DNA from: Streptomyces sp. NA02950
GTDB lineage: Bacteria > Actinomycetota > Actinomycetes > Streptomycetales > Streptomycetaceae
Assembly: GCF_013364155.1 (NCBI RefSeq)
Contig: NZ_CP054916.1
Coordinates: 9,330,001 to 9,394,000 of the forward strand
Direction of reading: 5' to 3'
DNA length: 64,000 nt
The notes beneath the pieces are model-generated. The model had not been told where the DNA came from and did not search any database. It saw only the letters and a list, made by a program, of their open reading frames with translations. Below, piece by piece: positions 55,101 through 62,485 of the stretch (positions are counted from its first letter, which is position 1; each line of letters begins with the position of its first letter). The position numbers were made by a program, and so were the translations under genes.

Positions 55101-56977
55101 CCGGCGTGCAGGCTGCCGCCGTTGTCGCGGTGGGCGCACCCGGCGCGGAACGGCGGCTCGTCGCCTTCTTCGTGCCGGAGCCGGGAACGGTTCCCGAACC
55201 CGCCACCCTGCGGTCCCAGCTCGGGGACCTCCTGCCGGGGTACATGGTGCCTGCCCTGTTCCGCGAACTGGATCGGATCCCCTTGACCACCAACGGGAAG
55301 GTCGACCGATCCGCCCTGCAGGAGCAGGCGTCGCGCCGGAACCGGCCCGCCCGGACAGCAGTGCCTGCCGACTCCGCGCGCGTCGCCCGGTTGCGCGAGG
55401 GCCTCGGTGCGATCTGGGCAGAGCTGTTGTCCGTGCCGGCGGTGCGGCCGGAGGACGACTTCTTCGCCCTCGGCGGCACCTCTCTGGAGGCGATCCGGCT
55501 GATCACGAAGCTCCAGGAGTTCCTGGGTGTGCGCATCCAGCTGACCCAGCTGTTCGACAATCCCACGCTCGCCGCGCTGACCGAGGCGGTGACCCGAGCA
55601 CAGACGGACTCGGACCCCGGATCCGACCCCCCGGCCGCGCTGGTGCCGCGTCCAGGAGACCGGTACGAGCCCTTCCCCCTGACCGACATCCAGCACGCCT
55701 ACTGGTTGGGCCGCCGAACCGGTCTCGGGCTCGGCGGCGTGGCTACGCACGGCTATCTGGAGCTGGACGTCGAGGACCTGGACCTCGGCCGTCTGGAGCA
55801 GGCCTTGCGGCTGCTCGTCGACCGGCACGACGCACTCCGAACCGTCGTGCGACGGGACGGCAGCCAGCAGGTGCTGCCCGTCGTCCCTGGCTACCGGATC
55901 GAGACCGCCGACCTGAGCTCCCAGCCGCCGGAGAGCGCGGCGGAATGGCTTGCCGAGATGCGCTCGGAGATGTCGCACCAGGTCCGGGACGCGAGCCGGT
56001 GGCCACTGTTCGACCTGCGCGCGCACCGCCTGGACGACCTCGTCACCCGACTGCACCTGAGCATCGACCTGCTCATCGCCGACGCTCACAGCACCCGGAT
56101 CCTCACCGGGGAGTTGATGGCGCTGTACCACGATCCCGCCATCGCGCTGCCCGAGCCCGGCTGCACCTTCCGCGACTACGTCGTGGCGGTGGCGGAGTTG
56201 AAGGAGAGCGCCGGGTACCGCCAGGCGCGGGACTACTGGGGGGACAGGCTGGCCGAGCTGCCCGCGGCCCCCGGCCTGCCGCTGCTGCGCCGGCCGGAAG
56301 ATCTCGGCACCCCACGTTTCCACCGACTGCACACCGAGCTCGCCCCGGACCGGTGGCGGGCGGTGCGGGGCTGGGCCGCATCGACGGGGCTGACGCCTTC
56401 CGCGGTGCTCTGTGCCGCGTTCAGCGAAGTACTCGCCTTCTGGAGCGACAGCGCGCGGTTCACGCTGAACGTCACCACGTTCAACCGGCTGCCCCTGCAC
56501 CCCGACGTCGACGCGCTGGTCGGAGATTTCACCACCACCACGCTGCTCGCCGTCGACGGCGCGAGCGGCTCCACGTTCGCGGCGCGGGCGAAGCGGTTGC
56601 AGGAACGGCTCTGGCAGGACCTGGAACACCGCCTGGTTACCGGGGTCGAAGTGCTCCGCATGCTGCGCCGCCACCCCGCCTGGCGGGAAGAGGCGATCAT
56701 GCCGGTGGTGTTCACCAGCACTCTGCTGTCCGACGGCGCACTCCCGGCCGCGAGCCCCCCCGCTTGGCGGGCCAGGACGGTGTACGCGGTCAGCCAGACC
56801 CCGCAGGTGCTGCTCGACCACCAGGTCGGTGAGCAGGCCGGGAAGTTGGTCTGCACCTGGGACTTCGTCATTGACGCGTTCCCGCCCGGCCTGGTGGAAA
56901 GCATGTTCAACGCGTTCAACACGGTGCTCGACGACCTCGCCGAGTCGGCCGTGCGAGCTGGAGGTGACCCGGAATGA
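49106..56977 (+). CDS. blmIV: NRPS BlmIV homologue: C-A(beta-Ala)-PCP-Cy-A(Cys)-PCP-Cy
   Basis: 2623 residues. C about 50-480 with HHVITDGWS. A about 500-1000 with LVYTSGSTGVPKG; its specificity positions read V-D-W-V-V-S-L-A-D, essentially the distinctive beta-alanine code in which the first Asp is replaced. PCP about 1015-1080 (LLGGHSLLA). Cyclisation domain about 1105-1530 with the DxxxxDxxS motif (SIDALICDAYS). A about 1570-2070 reads D-L-Y-N-M-S-L-I-W (Cys). PCP about 2090-2160 (ALGGTSLEA). A second cyclisation domain about 2180-2600 (SIDLLIADAHS). It adds beta-alanine and cysteine and forms the two thiazolines of the bithiazole with BlmIII. TTA codons at 52277 and 53468. Coupled to blmIII by ATGA. 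Confidence 0.95.
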   Translation: MTEPGRAEVLAGDSDAEAAELQRRIAALPPDRRALFDEAFRAGLAANGSPGPAAAGVSPARPSFGQERMWVLSQLTPTAYNYATAVRLRGPLNLVALRAAVDAVACRQESLRTSLIHTDDGTLACSVAARVAVPFRIVDLGRAGEPELLERLVAAETRRPFDLRHGPLLRPVVFQLGPADHVVLLVMHHVITDGWSNGVLAQDLSESYRDLVAGRPVRLPAPDFGYRDFAAWQRGRTDGPESLELTAFWRHRLADLPRTELPLDYPRPATERGAGANHSLMLGPDLAAGLEQLCRESGGSLFMLVLAALAVVLRATTGQTDLTVGTLVSGRTRPEFERLIGYFVNVVLLRLTVVDDQSFRETWAGVREAVRNSLAHQELPYERLLELHRETGAGGSPVRVLCVAQQAQPSLDLPELDSEQLDIELGAAQFDLLVEVSKGASGIRISCQYDVDLFAEPTIGQLAEHLRTVLAGAVRDAGRTGAELLAEPQGRTGHAPASLGAESVATLFEQQVDQAPDAIALYDGLHTVTYRALDRRANQLADMLAAHGVVPGDRVACCLPRSAHAVLALLAVLKIGAAYVAVAPDQPAERISSILGDARPMCVLTSTEFEHRCAAVDGPQILVDALGAELTGRPAHRRWRPVHRDAVAYLVYTSGSTGVPKGVLGTHRGVINRVRWMQRAYPAGDAEVWAARASPGFVDAVWETFGPLLSGVPLVVVGPQDTADPARLVEVLASGRVTRLVAVPSLLRILLDDRPNLEYDLPHLHTWVSSGEALSAGLAERFHRRLPGRRLLNLYGSAEVAADATAFEVVAGANRTTVPIGTALDGVRTEVLTPSGVPAPVLGVGELHIGGAGLALGYHHRPAETAARFLPAPGERGRRRFRTGDEVRRRADGTLDHLGRLDAQVQIRGHRVEPGEVERALRQHPRVREAAVTAQMDAVGDRSLVAYVVPADGTGTELPGDLTVFLRQRLPAYAVPAATVPLPELPLNASGKVDRLHLPRPGRVPGRPAPASVGTPTQAVVLDVFEEVLPVATRPDVADDFFLLGGHSLLAAHVAAVLRARLGVEVGLGDLLAAPTAAALAARLERGAAPLTAARTAPGSAAQVVPDPAALHAPFPLTEIQRAYLVGRDAEFDLGKVATHAYLELSAAGLDVERFENALNEVVGRHPMLRAVMSDDGTQRVLGSVPRYRVAYQDLRQDSSSKRHERLLRWREELSHQVLPADRWPLFDIRVSQLSDRDAVVHVSIDALICDAYSFGLVMTELADRYTGRGDGYPPLNLTFRDYVLAEQRRRLEPSYEQAQAYWQNRLADLPAGPELPMETTPEDIDRPRFVRRSGRLEPDDWSMLKAMAAEHGLTASALLLNAFVEIVTRWSRQAHYSLMLTVFQREPLHPDVGSLVGDFTSLSVLEVDRRAGTTTGTTFADHARALQQRLWEDLDHAQASGVEVMRQWTRLRGLPPRLLTPVVFTSNLPVADAVGGEAASSPFGRVGFGVTQTPQVHLDHQVSEQDGALVFNWDAVDELFSPGVVDGMFEAYQRLLGELVVDESGWTNPLGTTLPEPQAAVRAAVTVESEAARARCLHDAVFAMAERKPDQVAVIDGRTRMTYRELALRSHQVAHTLLGGGGPRDTLVGIAVRKGWQQVVAALGVLDAGMAFLPLDVDLPQSRLRHLMERGELRTVLTGGEPAEQLPRPAGVRVVDLDSPADLDPGTAPPAVPVDPTDLAYVVFTSGSTGTPKGVMIDHRSAANTIDAVNQRFGIGPHDRVLAVSSLSFDLAVYDLFGPLAVGGTVVLPEHGKRRDPAHWADLVRQERITVWNSVPALAGVLADYVEPLAPDALASLRLVMLSGDWIPIALPDRIRALAESATVLSLGGATEGSIWSVWYPVGVVERDWPSIPYGVAMPGQSARVLDEHLQPRPDWVAGELYLGGHGVALGYWRDQDQTAFRFPLDPETGRRLYRTGDLARHLPDGNLEFLGREDGQVKVSGYRIELGEVEAAVQRLPGVQAAAVVAVGAPGAERRLVAFFVPEPGTVPEPATLRSQLGDLLPGYMVPALFRELDRIPLTTNGKVDRSALQEQASRRNRPARTAVPADSARVARLREGLGAIWAELLSVPAVRPEDDFFALGGTSLEAIRLITKLQEFLGVRIQLTQLFDNPTLAALTEAVTRAQTDSDPGSDPPAALVPRPGDRYEPFPLTDIQHAYWLGRRTGLGLGGVATHGYLELDVEDLDLGRLEQALRLLVDRHDALRTVVRRDGSQQVLPVVPGYRIETADLSSQPPESAAEWLAEMRSEMSHQVRDASRWPLFDLRAHRLDDLVTRLHLSIDLLIADAHSTRILTGELMALYHDPAIALPEPGCTFRDYVVAVAELKESAGYRQARDYWGDRLAELPAAPGLPLLRRPEDLGTPRFHRLHTELAPDRWRAVRGWAASTGLTPSAVLCAAFSEVLAFWSDSARFTLNVTTFNRLPLHPDVDALVGDFTTTTLLAVDGASGSTFAARAKRLQERLWQDLEHRLVTGVEVLRMLRRHPAWREEAIMPVVFTSTLLSDGALPAASPPAWRARTVYAVSQTPQVLLDHQVGEQAGKLVCTWDFVIDAFPPGLVESMFNAFNTVLDDLAESAVRAGGDPE

Positions 56978-59589
56978 GCATGGCCGAACAAGGCTTCTCG
57001 CTGCTCCCCGCCGAGCAGCGGGACGTGCTGCGCGGCATGAACGAGCTGACCGGCGACATCCCGCCGGGGACCGTGGCGGACGCGGTGGCCGCTCTGGCGG
57101 TCGGTCAGGGCACAGGCGCCGCCGCACTGGGCCCGGCCCGCGAGCTGACGCGATCGGAACTGCTCACGGCGGCCGACCGCCTGTCCGCTGCCCTGCTGGA
57201 CCGGCAGGTGGCCGTGGGGGAGCGGGTCGCGCTGTGCGTGGAACCGGGCATCGACCAGGTTGTCGGCCTGCTGGGCATCCTGCGGGCCGGCGCGCTCGCG
57301 CTGCCGATCGACCCCGCCGCAGGCCATGCGGTCCGGTGGCGGATGACCGAACGGGCGGACGTGTCCGTCCTCGTCACCCAGACCCGGCTGCTCGACCGGC
57401 TGCGCTGGCCGGAACGGCTCGGTGCGCTCGCGGTCGACGACGTGCCGGAGACGCGGACGCCGTTCGCTCCGCCGCACCAGACCGACGGCCGCGATGACGC
57501 GTGCGTGGTCGGTGAGGCGGGCACCGTCCTGCGGCATCGGGATCTGCTCAACCTGGCGGCCGACCTGGCAGATCGGTTCGGCATCGGCCCGACCGACCGG
57601 ATGACCGCGCTGACCCCGGTCACCACCGGGCGGGGCGTCCAGGAGACCGCGCTCGGCCTGCTGACCGGCGCCACGCTGGTCTTCGGTGAGGACATCGACC
57701 TGCGGGATCCCACTGCCTGGCCGAACCTGGTGACGCGGCAGCGGGTCACCGTGTGGCACTCCACACCGACCGTCCTGGACCTGCTGGTCACCGAGCTCGA
57801 ACGTCGGGGCGAGGGGGCGCCGGAACAGCTGCGGCTCGTTCTGCTCAGCGGCGAACGGCTTCCGACGGCCCTCGTCCGGCGGCTGCGCGGCGTGGCGGAC
57901 CCGGAGATCACCGTCGTGAACCTGTCCGCCGCCGAACCGCACGGCCCATGGGTCACCTGCCACGAACTCACCGGTGAGCCGCCGGAGACACCGACGGTGC
58001 CGATCGGCCGGCCGATGCGCAACCAGCGCCTCCACGTGCTGGCCGAGAACGGGGGCGTCTGCCCGGCCTGGGTGACCGGGCAAGTCCACTACGGCGGGCT
58101 GGTGGCCGAACCCCTCGACGGCCGGGACGACTCCGAGGTGATCCATCCCGAGACCGGCGAACGGCTGCTCCGCACCGCCCAGTACGGCCGGGTGCTCCCG
58201 GACGGTGTCGTGGAGGTCGTCGGGGACGCGTCAGCGCAGCTGCTCGTGCACGGCCGGCGGTTGCACGTGCACGACACCGAGGTGGCCCTGGCCGCCTTGC
58301 CGGAGGCTCTCTCGGCCGCGGTGGTCACCGTGGGCGAGGGCACCGAGTCGCTCGGCTTCGTCCGACTCCGACCCGGAGCGAGCACCACCGAGGCCGAGTT
58401 GCTCGGCCAGCTGCGCCGCAAGGTCTCGCCGTACCTGTTGCCCGGCCGGATCGACGTCATGGACCGCTTCCCCCTCACCCCCGACGGATGCGTGGACCGA
58501 CGCGCACTGGCCGCGGTGCACAGCCGGGCCGCGCCGGCGCCTGAGGCGGCGGAAACCACCCCCGCGACGGGCACTGACGCGGAACTGCTCGCCGCGGCCA
58601 CCGCGATCGCCTGTCGCGTGCTGGGGGTCAGCGACATCGAGCCGGACATGAACCTCCTCGACCTCGGCGCCACATCGGTCGAGCTGGTGCGGCTGGCCAC
58701 GCTGGCCGAGGACGAGCTCGGCATCGAGGTGGCGGTGGAAGACCTGCTGAGGTTCCCCTCGATCGCGGTGCTGATCGGCCCGCACCTCGCCAGGAGCACC
58801 GATCCCGGGCAGCCGGGGCAGGCGCCCACGCGTTCTTCGGCCGCAGCCGGGGATCTGCTGGTCGGGTTGGTGGAACGCCAGGTCTTCAAGGACAAGCACA
58901 CAGGGGTGCGGCACGAGTACAGGGCGGCCGGCATCAGCCTCGGGGGGAATGCCGACTCCAGGATGCGCACGCGCCACAGCGAACGGCACTTCTCTTCCGC
59001 GCCAGTCGCTTTCGCCGACCTCGCGGCGCTGCTCGGCGCACTGCGGACGACCGACCTGGGCGGCGAGACCAAGTACTGGTACCCGTCCGCGGGCGGGGCC
59101 TACCCCCTGGGCGCCTATCTGGACGTAGCACCGGGCCGGGTGCGGGACCTCGACGCGGGCATCTACTACGTGCATCCCGACCGCGCGGAACTGGTGCCGG
59201 TCACTCCCGGCAGCGGAATCCCGGCCGGCGCCCACGCCGACATCAACCGCGCCGTGCTGGAGGAGTCGGCGTTCGCGATCTACCTGATCAGCCGGATGGA
59301 CGCGATCACCCCGCTCTACGGCGAGCTGGCGTGGGACTTCTCGGTGTTCGAGGCCGGGGCGATGACCCAGCTGCTGATGTCCGTCGCGGCGGAGGCCGGC
59401 CTCGGGCTCTGCCCGGTGGGCACGCTGGACCCCGCCGAGCTGACCGGACCGCTGCGGCTGCACCCCAACGACAGGTTCGCGCACGCCTTGCTCGGTGGGA
59501 TGCCGAAGCAGCAGACGGACCGGAACGGAACCCGGCGGATCCCTGACCTCAGTGACCGGCTGGGCCCGGCCTCCGGGGCGCAACAGTGA
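56974..59589 (+). CDS. blmIII: NRPS BlmIII homologue: degenerate A-PCP-thiazole oxidase
   Basis: 871 residues. The N-terminal 20-520 region has the length and outline of an A domain, but the ATP-binding motif normally reading YTSGSTGxPKG is VGEAGTVLRH and the core YGPTE is SAAEPHG, so it cannot activate an amino acid. In the bleomycin system the equivalent domain is known to be inactive and Cys is loaded in trans. PCP about 545-615 with LGATSVEL instead of GGxS. The C-terminal 640-860 region is a flavin-dependent nitroreductase-like oxidase (KYWYPSAGGAYPLGAYLDV, AGIYYVHPDRAEL, GLGLCPVGTLDP) that oxidises thiazolines to thiazoles. No thioesterase follows, in keeping with release by an amine. 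Confidence 0.93.
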   Translation: MSMAEQGFSLLPAEQRDVLRGMNELTGDIPPGTVADAVAALAVGQGTGAAALGPARELTRSELLTAADRLSAALLDRQVAVGERVALCVEPGIDQVVGLLGILRAGALALPIDPAAGHAVRWRMTERADVSVLVTQTRLLDRLRWPERLGALAVDDVPETRTPFAPPHQTDGRDDACVVGEAGTVLRHRDLLNLAADLADRFGIGPTDRMTALTPVTTGRGVQETALGLLTGATLVFGEDIDLRDPTAWPNLVTRQRVTVWHSTPTVLDLLVTELERRGEGAPEQLRLVLLSGERLPTALVRRLRGVADPEITVVNLSAAEPHGPWVTCHELTGEPPETPTVPIGRPMRNQRLHVLAENGGVCPAWVTGQVHYGGLVAEPLDGRDDSEVIHPETGERLLRTAQYGRVLPDGVVEVVGDASAQLLVHGRRLHVHDTEVALAALPEALSAAVVTVGEGTESLGFVRLRPGASTTEAELLGQLRRKVSPYLLPGRIDVMDRFPLTPDGCVDRRALAAVHSRAAPAPEAAETTPATGTDAELLAAATAIACRVLGVSDIEPDMNLLDLGATSVELVRLATLAEDELGIEVAVEDLLRFPSIAVLIGPHLARSTDPGQPGQAPTRSSAAAGDLLVGLVERQVFKDKHTGVRHEYRAAGISLGGNADSRMRTRHSERHFSSAPVAFADLAALLGALRTTDLGGETKYWYPSAGGAYPLGAYLDVAPGRVRDLDAGIYYVHPDRAELVPVTPGSGIPAGAHADINRAVLEESAFAIYLISRMDAITPLYGELAWDFSVFEAGAMTQLLMSVAAEAGLGLCPVGTLDPAELTGPLRLHPNDRFAHALLGGMPKQQTDRNGTRRIPDLSDRLGPASGAQQ

Positions 59590-60629
59590 CAGCGCGCAGC
59601 GGACCCCAGCCCGGGCAGCGGCGGCGGGTATCGGCGGACACCGGCAGCTGGGTCCGACCGATCGGGCCGCCGGACGGTGCCACGCTCCCGTTGCGCGCGG
59701 TCGCCACCGAGCCCGGGCTCGACCTCGCCCGTTGGGCAACGGAGGCGGCCGACACCGTGCGGTCCTGGCTCGACGTGCACGGCGCTGTGCTGTTCCGGGG
59801 TTTCGGCGTCGACCTGCGCGGCTTCGCCGCGGTGCTCCAGGCATTCGTCGGGCCACCGAGCCCCTACCTCGAACGGTCCTCCCCGCGAACCGAGCTGGGC
59901 AACCGGATCTACACCGCCACCGACCACCCTGCTGACCAGACCATCGTGCTGCACTGCGAGAACTCCTACCAGCGGGAGTTCCCCCGGCGGCTGGTGTTCT
60001 GCTGCCTGCAGCCACCGGGGGCGGGTGGTGCGACGTTCCTCGCGGACACCCGCCGGGTGCTCAGCCGGATCAGGCCGGAGGTGGTGGCCGGGTTCGCCGA
60101 ACACGGTGTGCGCTACGTGCGCAACTACGGCACCGGGCTGGGCATGTCGTGGCGGGAGGCATTCCAGACCCAGCAGCGCGCCCACGTTGAGACGTACTGC
60201 CGCGAGCAGGATGTCGACGTCGAATGGACCGGGCGCGACCGGCTGCGCACCAGGCAGGTCCGGCCCGCGCTCGCCGTGCACCCGGGCACCGGTCAGAGGG
60301 TGTGGTTCAACCACGCGGTCTTCTTCCACCCCAGCAGCCTGCCCGAGCAGGTCAACGCCCAGGTCGGTGGTCAGCTGACGGAGGCAGACCTGCCCGCGAC
60401 GACCTGCTACGGGGACGGCTCACCGATCCCCGCCGAGGAACTGGACCACCTGCGGTCGGCCTACGCCGCCGAGCGGGTCGCGGTGCCGTGGGAGCGGGGC
60501 GACGTCCTGGTGGTGGACAACCTGTTGGCCGCGCACGGCCGGGAGCCCTACACGGGCGAGCGCCAGGTGGCGGTCGGCATGGGCGGCCCGCTCTCCTGGG
60601 ACGCGGTGCGGGACGGGGCGAACCGGTGA
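59586..60629 (+). CDS. TauD/SyrP-like Fe(II)/2-oxoglutarate oxygenase
   Basis: 347 residues, GTG start overlapping the blmIII stop (GTGA). It has the fold of TauD/TfdA hydroxylases: [18 protein letters not shown] near the N-terminus, HCENSY with the H-x-E iron pair (His123, Glu125), FNHAVFFHP, and the distal His317 in [15 protein letters not shown], where the downstream Arg binds 2-oxoglutarate. SyrP-type enzymes hydroxylate carrier-bound amino acids at the beta carbon. Bleomycin contains beta-hydroxyhistidine, so hydroxylation of His on BlmX is the obvious candidate, all the more because the hydroxylase-like tail of the BlmF homologue lacks iron ligands. The assignment of substrate is inference. 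Confidence 0.88.
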   Translation: MTARSGPQPGQRRRVSADTGSWVRPIGPPDGATLPLRAVATEPGLDLARWATEAADTVRSWLDVHGAVLFRGFGVDLRGFAAVLQAFVGPPSPYLERSSPRTELGNRIYTATDHPADQTIVLHCENSYQREFPRRLVFCCLQPPGAGGATFLADTRRVLSRIRPEVVAGFAEHGVRYVRNYGTGLGMSWREAFQTQQRAHVETYCREQDVDVEWTGRDRLRTRQVRPALAVHPGTGQRVWFNHAVFFHPSSLPEQVNAQVGGQLTEADLPATTCYGDGSPIPAEELDHLRSAYAAERVAVPWERGDVLVVDNLLAAHGREPYTGERQVAVGMGGPLSWDAVRDGANR

Positions 60630-60709
60630 CCCAGCACGCGCCTCCACCCCCTTGCCCCGGCCACCCCCTTGCCCCTGACGAGCTCGAACACCCGTCCCAC
60701 AAACTGAGC

Positions 60710-60714
60710 AGGAG
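60710..60714 (+). promoter_or_regulatory. Ribosome binding site deciding the MbtH-fusion start
   Basis: AGGAG lies 7 bases before GTG 60722. It supports that start over the in-frame GTG 60626, which would overlap the previous stop (GTGA) but add a proline-rich, poorly conserved-looking 32-residue leader. Confidence 0.6.
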
Positions 60715-60721
60715 CTGTTCC

Positions 60722-61309
60722 GTGACCCAACCCGTGGACGACGTCACCGACGACCGCACCTACCACGTCGTCATCAACGCAGAAGAGCAGTACTCGATCT
60801 GGCCCACCGACCAGGACCTGCCCGACGGCTGGACTGTGGCGGGCAGGACCGGCAGCCGCGACGAGTGTCTCGCCCACATCGACGAGGTGTGGACCGACAT
60901 GCGACCGCTGAGCCTGCGGCAGTTCATGGCCGAGCACCCGGACGGGCTCGCCGAGGAGGTCGCCGACGACCCGTACGCGGGCATTCCGACCCTGGTGGAC
61001 CGGCTCTCCACCGGGCAGCACCCGATCGAGGCGTCGCTGCGCCCGGACCGCACGGCGGCCGCGCTCGGCGAGGCCGTCGAGCGCGGGTTCGTCTTCCTCC
61101 GGTTCACCGACACCGAGGGCGGTACCGAACTGGGGGTGGAGCTGGTGCCCGAGGATTGCGCGCTGTCCGGCGCGGACTTCACCGCGGGAACGGGGGAGAT
61201 CCGCCTCAGCGGAGCTCTGGAGCTGGACTTCGTCCCGGTCACCTGCACCGCGTCAATCGATCTGGCCACGTTGACGGGCCAGGGGAGCCTGGCCGTTCGC
61301 GAGGTGTGA
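60722..61309 (+). CDS. MbtH-like NRPS chaperone with extra C-terminal domain
   Basis: 195 residues from GTG 60722. Residues about 10-80 are a clear MbtH domain ([45 protein letters not shown]), with the conserved Ser and Trp residues present. Such proteins bind adenylation domains and are often needed for their folding or activity. Ordinary MbtH proteins stop at about 70 residues. Here roughly 110 more follow ([40 protein letters not shown], then a beta-rich end) with no family I recognise. It may be a client-specific or regulatory module. An alternative start at GTG 60626 is possible. Confidence 0.85.
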   Translation: MTQPVDDVTDDRTYHVVINAEEQYSIWPTDQDLPDGWTVAGRTGSRDECLAHIDEVWTDMRPLSLRQFMAEHPDGLAEEVADDPYAGIPTLVDRLSTGQHPIEASLRPDRTAAALGEAVERGFVFLRFTDTEGGTELGVELVPEDCALSGADFTAGTGEIRLSGALELDFVPVTCTASIDLATLTGQGSLAVREV

Positions 61310-61339
61310 CCGGAGGACGTGGACCGGAGCTACGGAGGC

Positions 61340-62485
61340 ATGGCAGTGGTGGAGTCCGAGGTGTACGTGTTCGCGCGGCTCGCCGCGCCGGGTCTCGGCG
61401 ACCTCGTGCAGCGCAACATCGCGTTCGCCTTGTTGCGCCGGGCCTACCCGGCGGCGACGATCACCGTCGTGACCGGCAGCTCGCTGGCGGCCCGGTTCGG
61501 CGAGTTCTTCGCGCGGCACAGCTACGCCACGGCCGTGCTGCCCTGCCCGGATCCAGGTGAGCAGGACGCGGACGGCTGGGCGCAGTTCACCGAGCGCCTC
61601 GCCGCGCGCGGGGCTCAGGTGTGCTTCATCGACCCCGACAGCAGGGGACTGGGCGCGAGGAAGGCCAGGGAGGCCGGGATCGGGGTCCGCCTGGGCCTGC
61701 CGGGGCCAGGGGTGCGCGAGGGCGACCTCACGCACCCGCTCCGGCTACCTCGCCCGGTGTTCGGCCGACCGGACCTCTTCGACCACGCGTCGGCGCTGGC
61801 CGAGGCACTCGGCCTGCACGGCAGACTCCGCGCGCACGCGGTGGTACCGGCGTTGCCGCGCAGTGCCACACCCCCACCGCAACTGGTCGCCGGCTCGCCC
61901 AGGATCGCCGTGCACCCTGGTGGTGCCCCGCACTGGAACCGGCGGTGGCCGCTCGGCAGCTACGCCGAGCTCTGCCGGCTGATGGTCCGGCATACCGGCG
62001 CCACCTGCTACCTGCTCGGTGACCAGGCCGAACGCGACGACCTGCGCCGCCTGGCCGCGGCCGTCACCGGGGCGCAGCCGGGGGCGCGCGTCGAGGTGGT
62101 CACGGGTACCTCCCTCGACGCGACCGCGAACCTGCTGGCCGCGATGGACCTGCTGGTCGGCAACGACTCATCGTTGGCGCACGTGGCCGCGGCAGTGCGC
62201 ACGCCGACCGTGGTCGTCTACGGCCCGACCGGGACCGAGTTCCTCTGGACCCGGGTGTACCCGCACCACACGGGTGTCTCGCTGCGCTACCCCTGCCAGT
62301 CGGTCACCAACCCGGCGGAGGACGTCTCCGTCCGAGTCTGTGCACATGGCTGCCCCCTGTCCTACACGTCGCCCGACGGGCCCTACCCGAGATGCCTGAC
62401 CGACCTGGCCGTCGAGCGGGTGTGGACCGCCGTGGCCCGGCGGCTCGGTGAGACCGGCGAACGCAGAATCGAGGTCGTATCGTGA
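61340..62485 (+). CDS. blmE: Family 9-type glycosyltransferase, BlmE homologue
   Basis: About 381 residues with the GT-B layout of heptosyltransferases: FARLAAPGLGDLVQRNIAF at the N-terminus, AVHPGGAPHWNRRWPLGSYA in the donor domain, LLGDQAERDDL, and LLVGNDSSLAHVAAAVRTPT followed by VVYGPT. It is the second sugar transferase of the run, matching BlmE, which with BlmF attaches the disaccharide to the beta-hydroxyhistidine of the aglycone. Start is uncertain: ATG 61340 is conventional, but GGAGG at 61334 is better spaced for GTG 61346, and GTG 61319 is also in frame. The end overlaps the carbamoyltransferase start (GTGA). Confidence 0.85.
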   Translation: MAVVESEVYVFARLAAPGLGDLVQRNIAFALLRRAYPAATITVVTGSSLAARFGEFFARHSYATAVLPCPDPGEQDADGWAQFTERLAARGAQVCFIDPDSRGLGARKAREAGIGVRLGLPGPGVREGDLTHPLRLPRPVFGRPDLFDHASALAEALGLHGRLRAHAVVPALPRSATPPPQLVAGSPRIAVHPGGAPHWNRRWPLGSYAELCRLMVRHTGATCYLLGDQAERDDLRRLAAAVTGAQPGARVEVVTGTSLDATANLLAAMDLLVGNDSSLAHVAAAVRTPTVVVYGPTGTEFLWTRVYPHHTGVSLRYPCQSVTNPAEDVSVRVCAHGCPLSYTSPDGPYPRCLTDLAVERVWTAVARRLGETGERRIEVVS

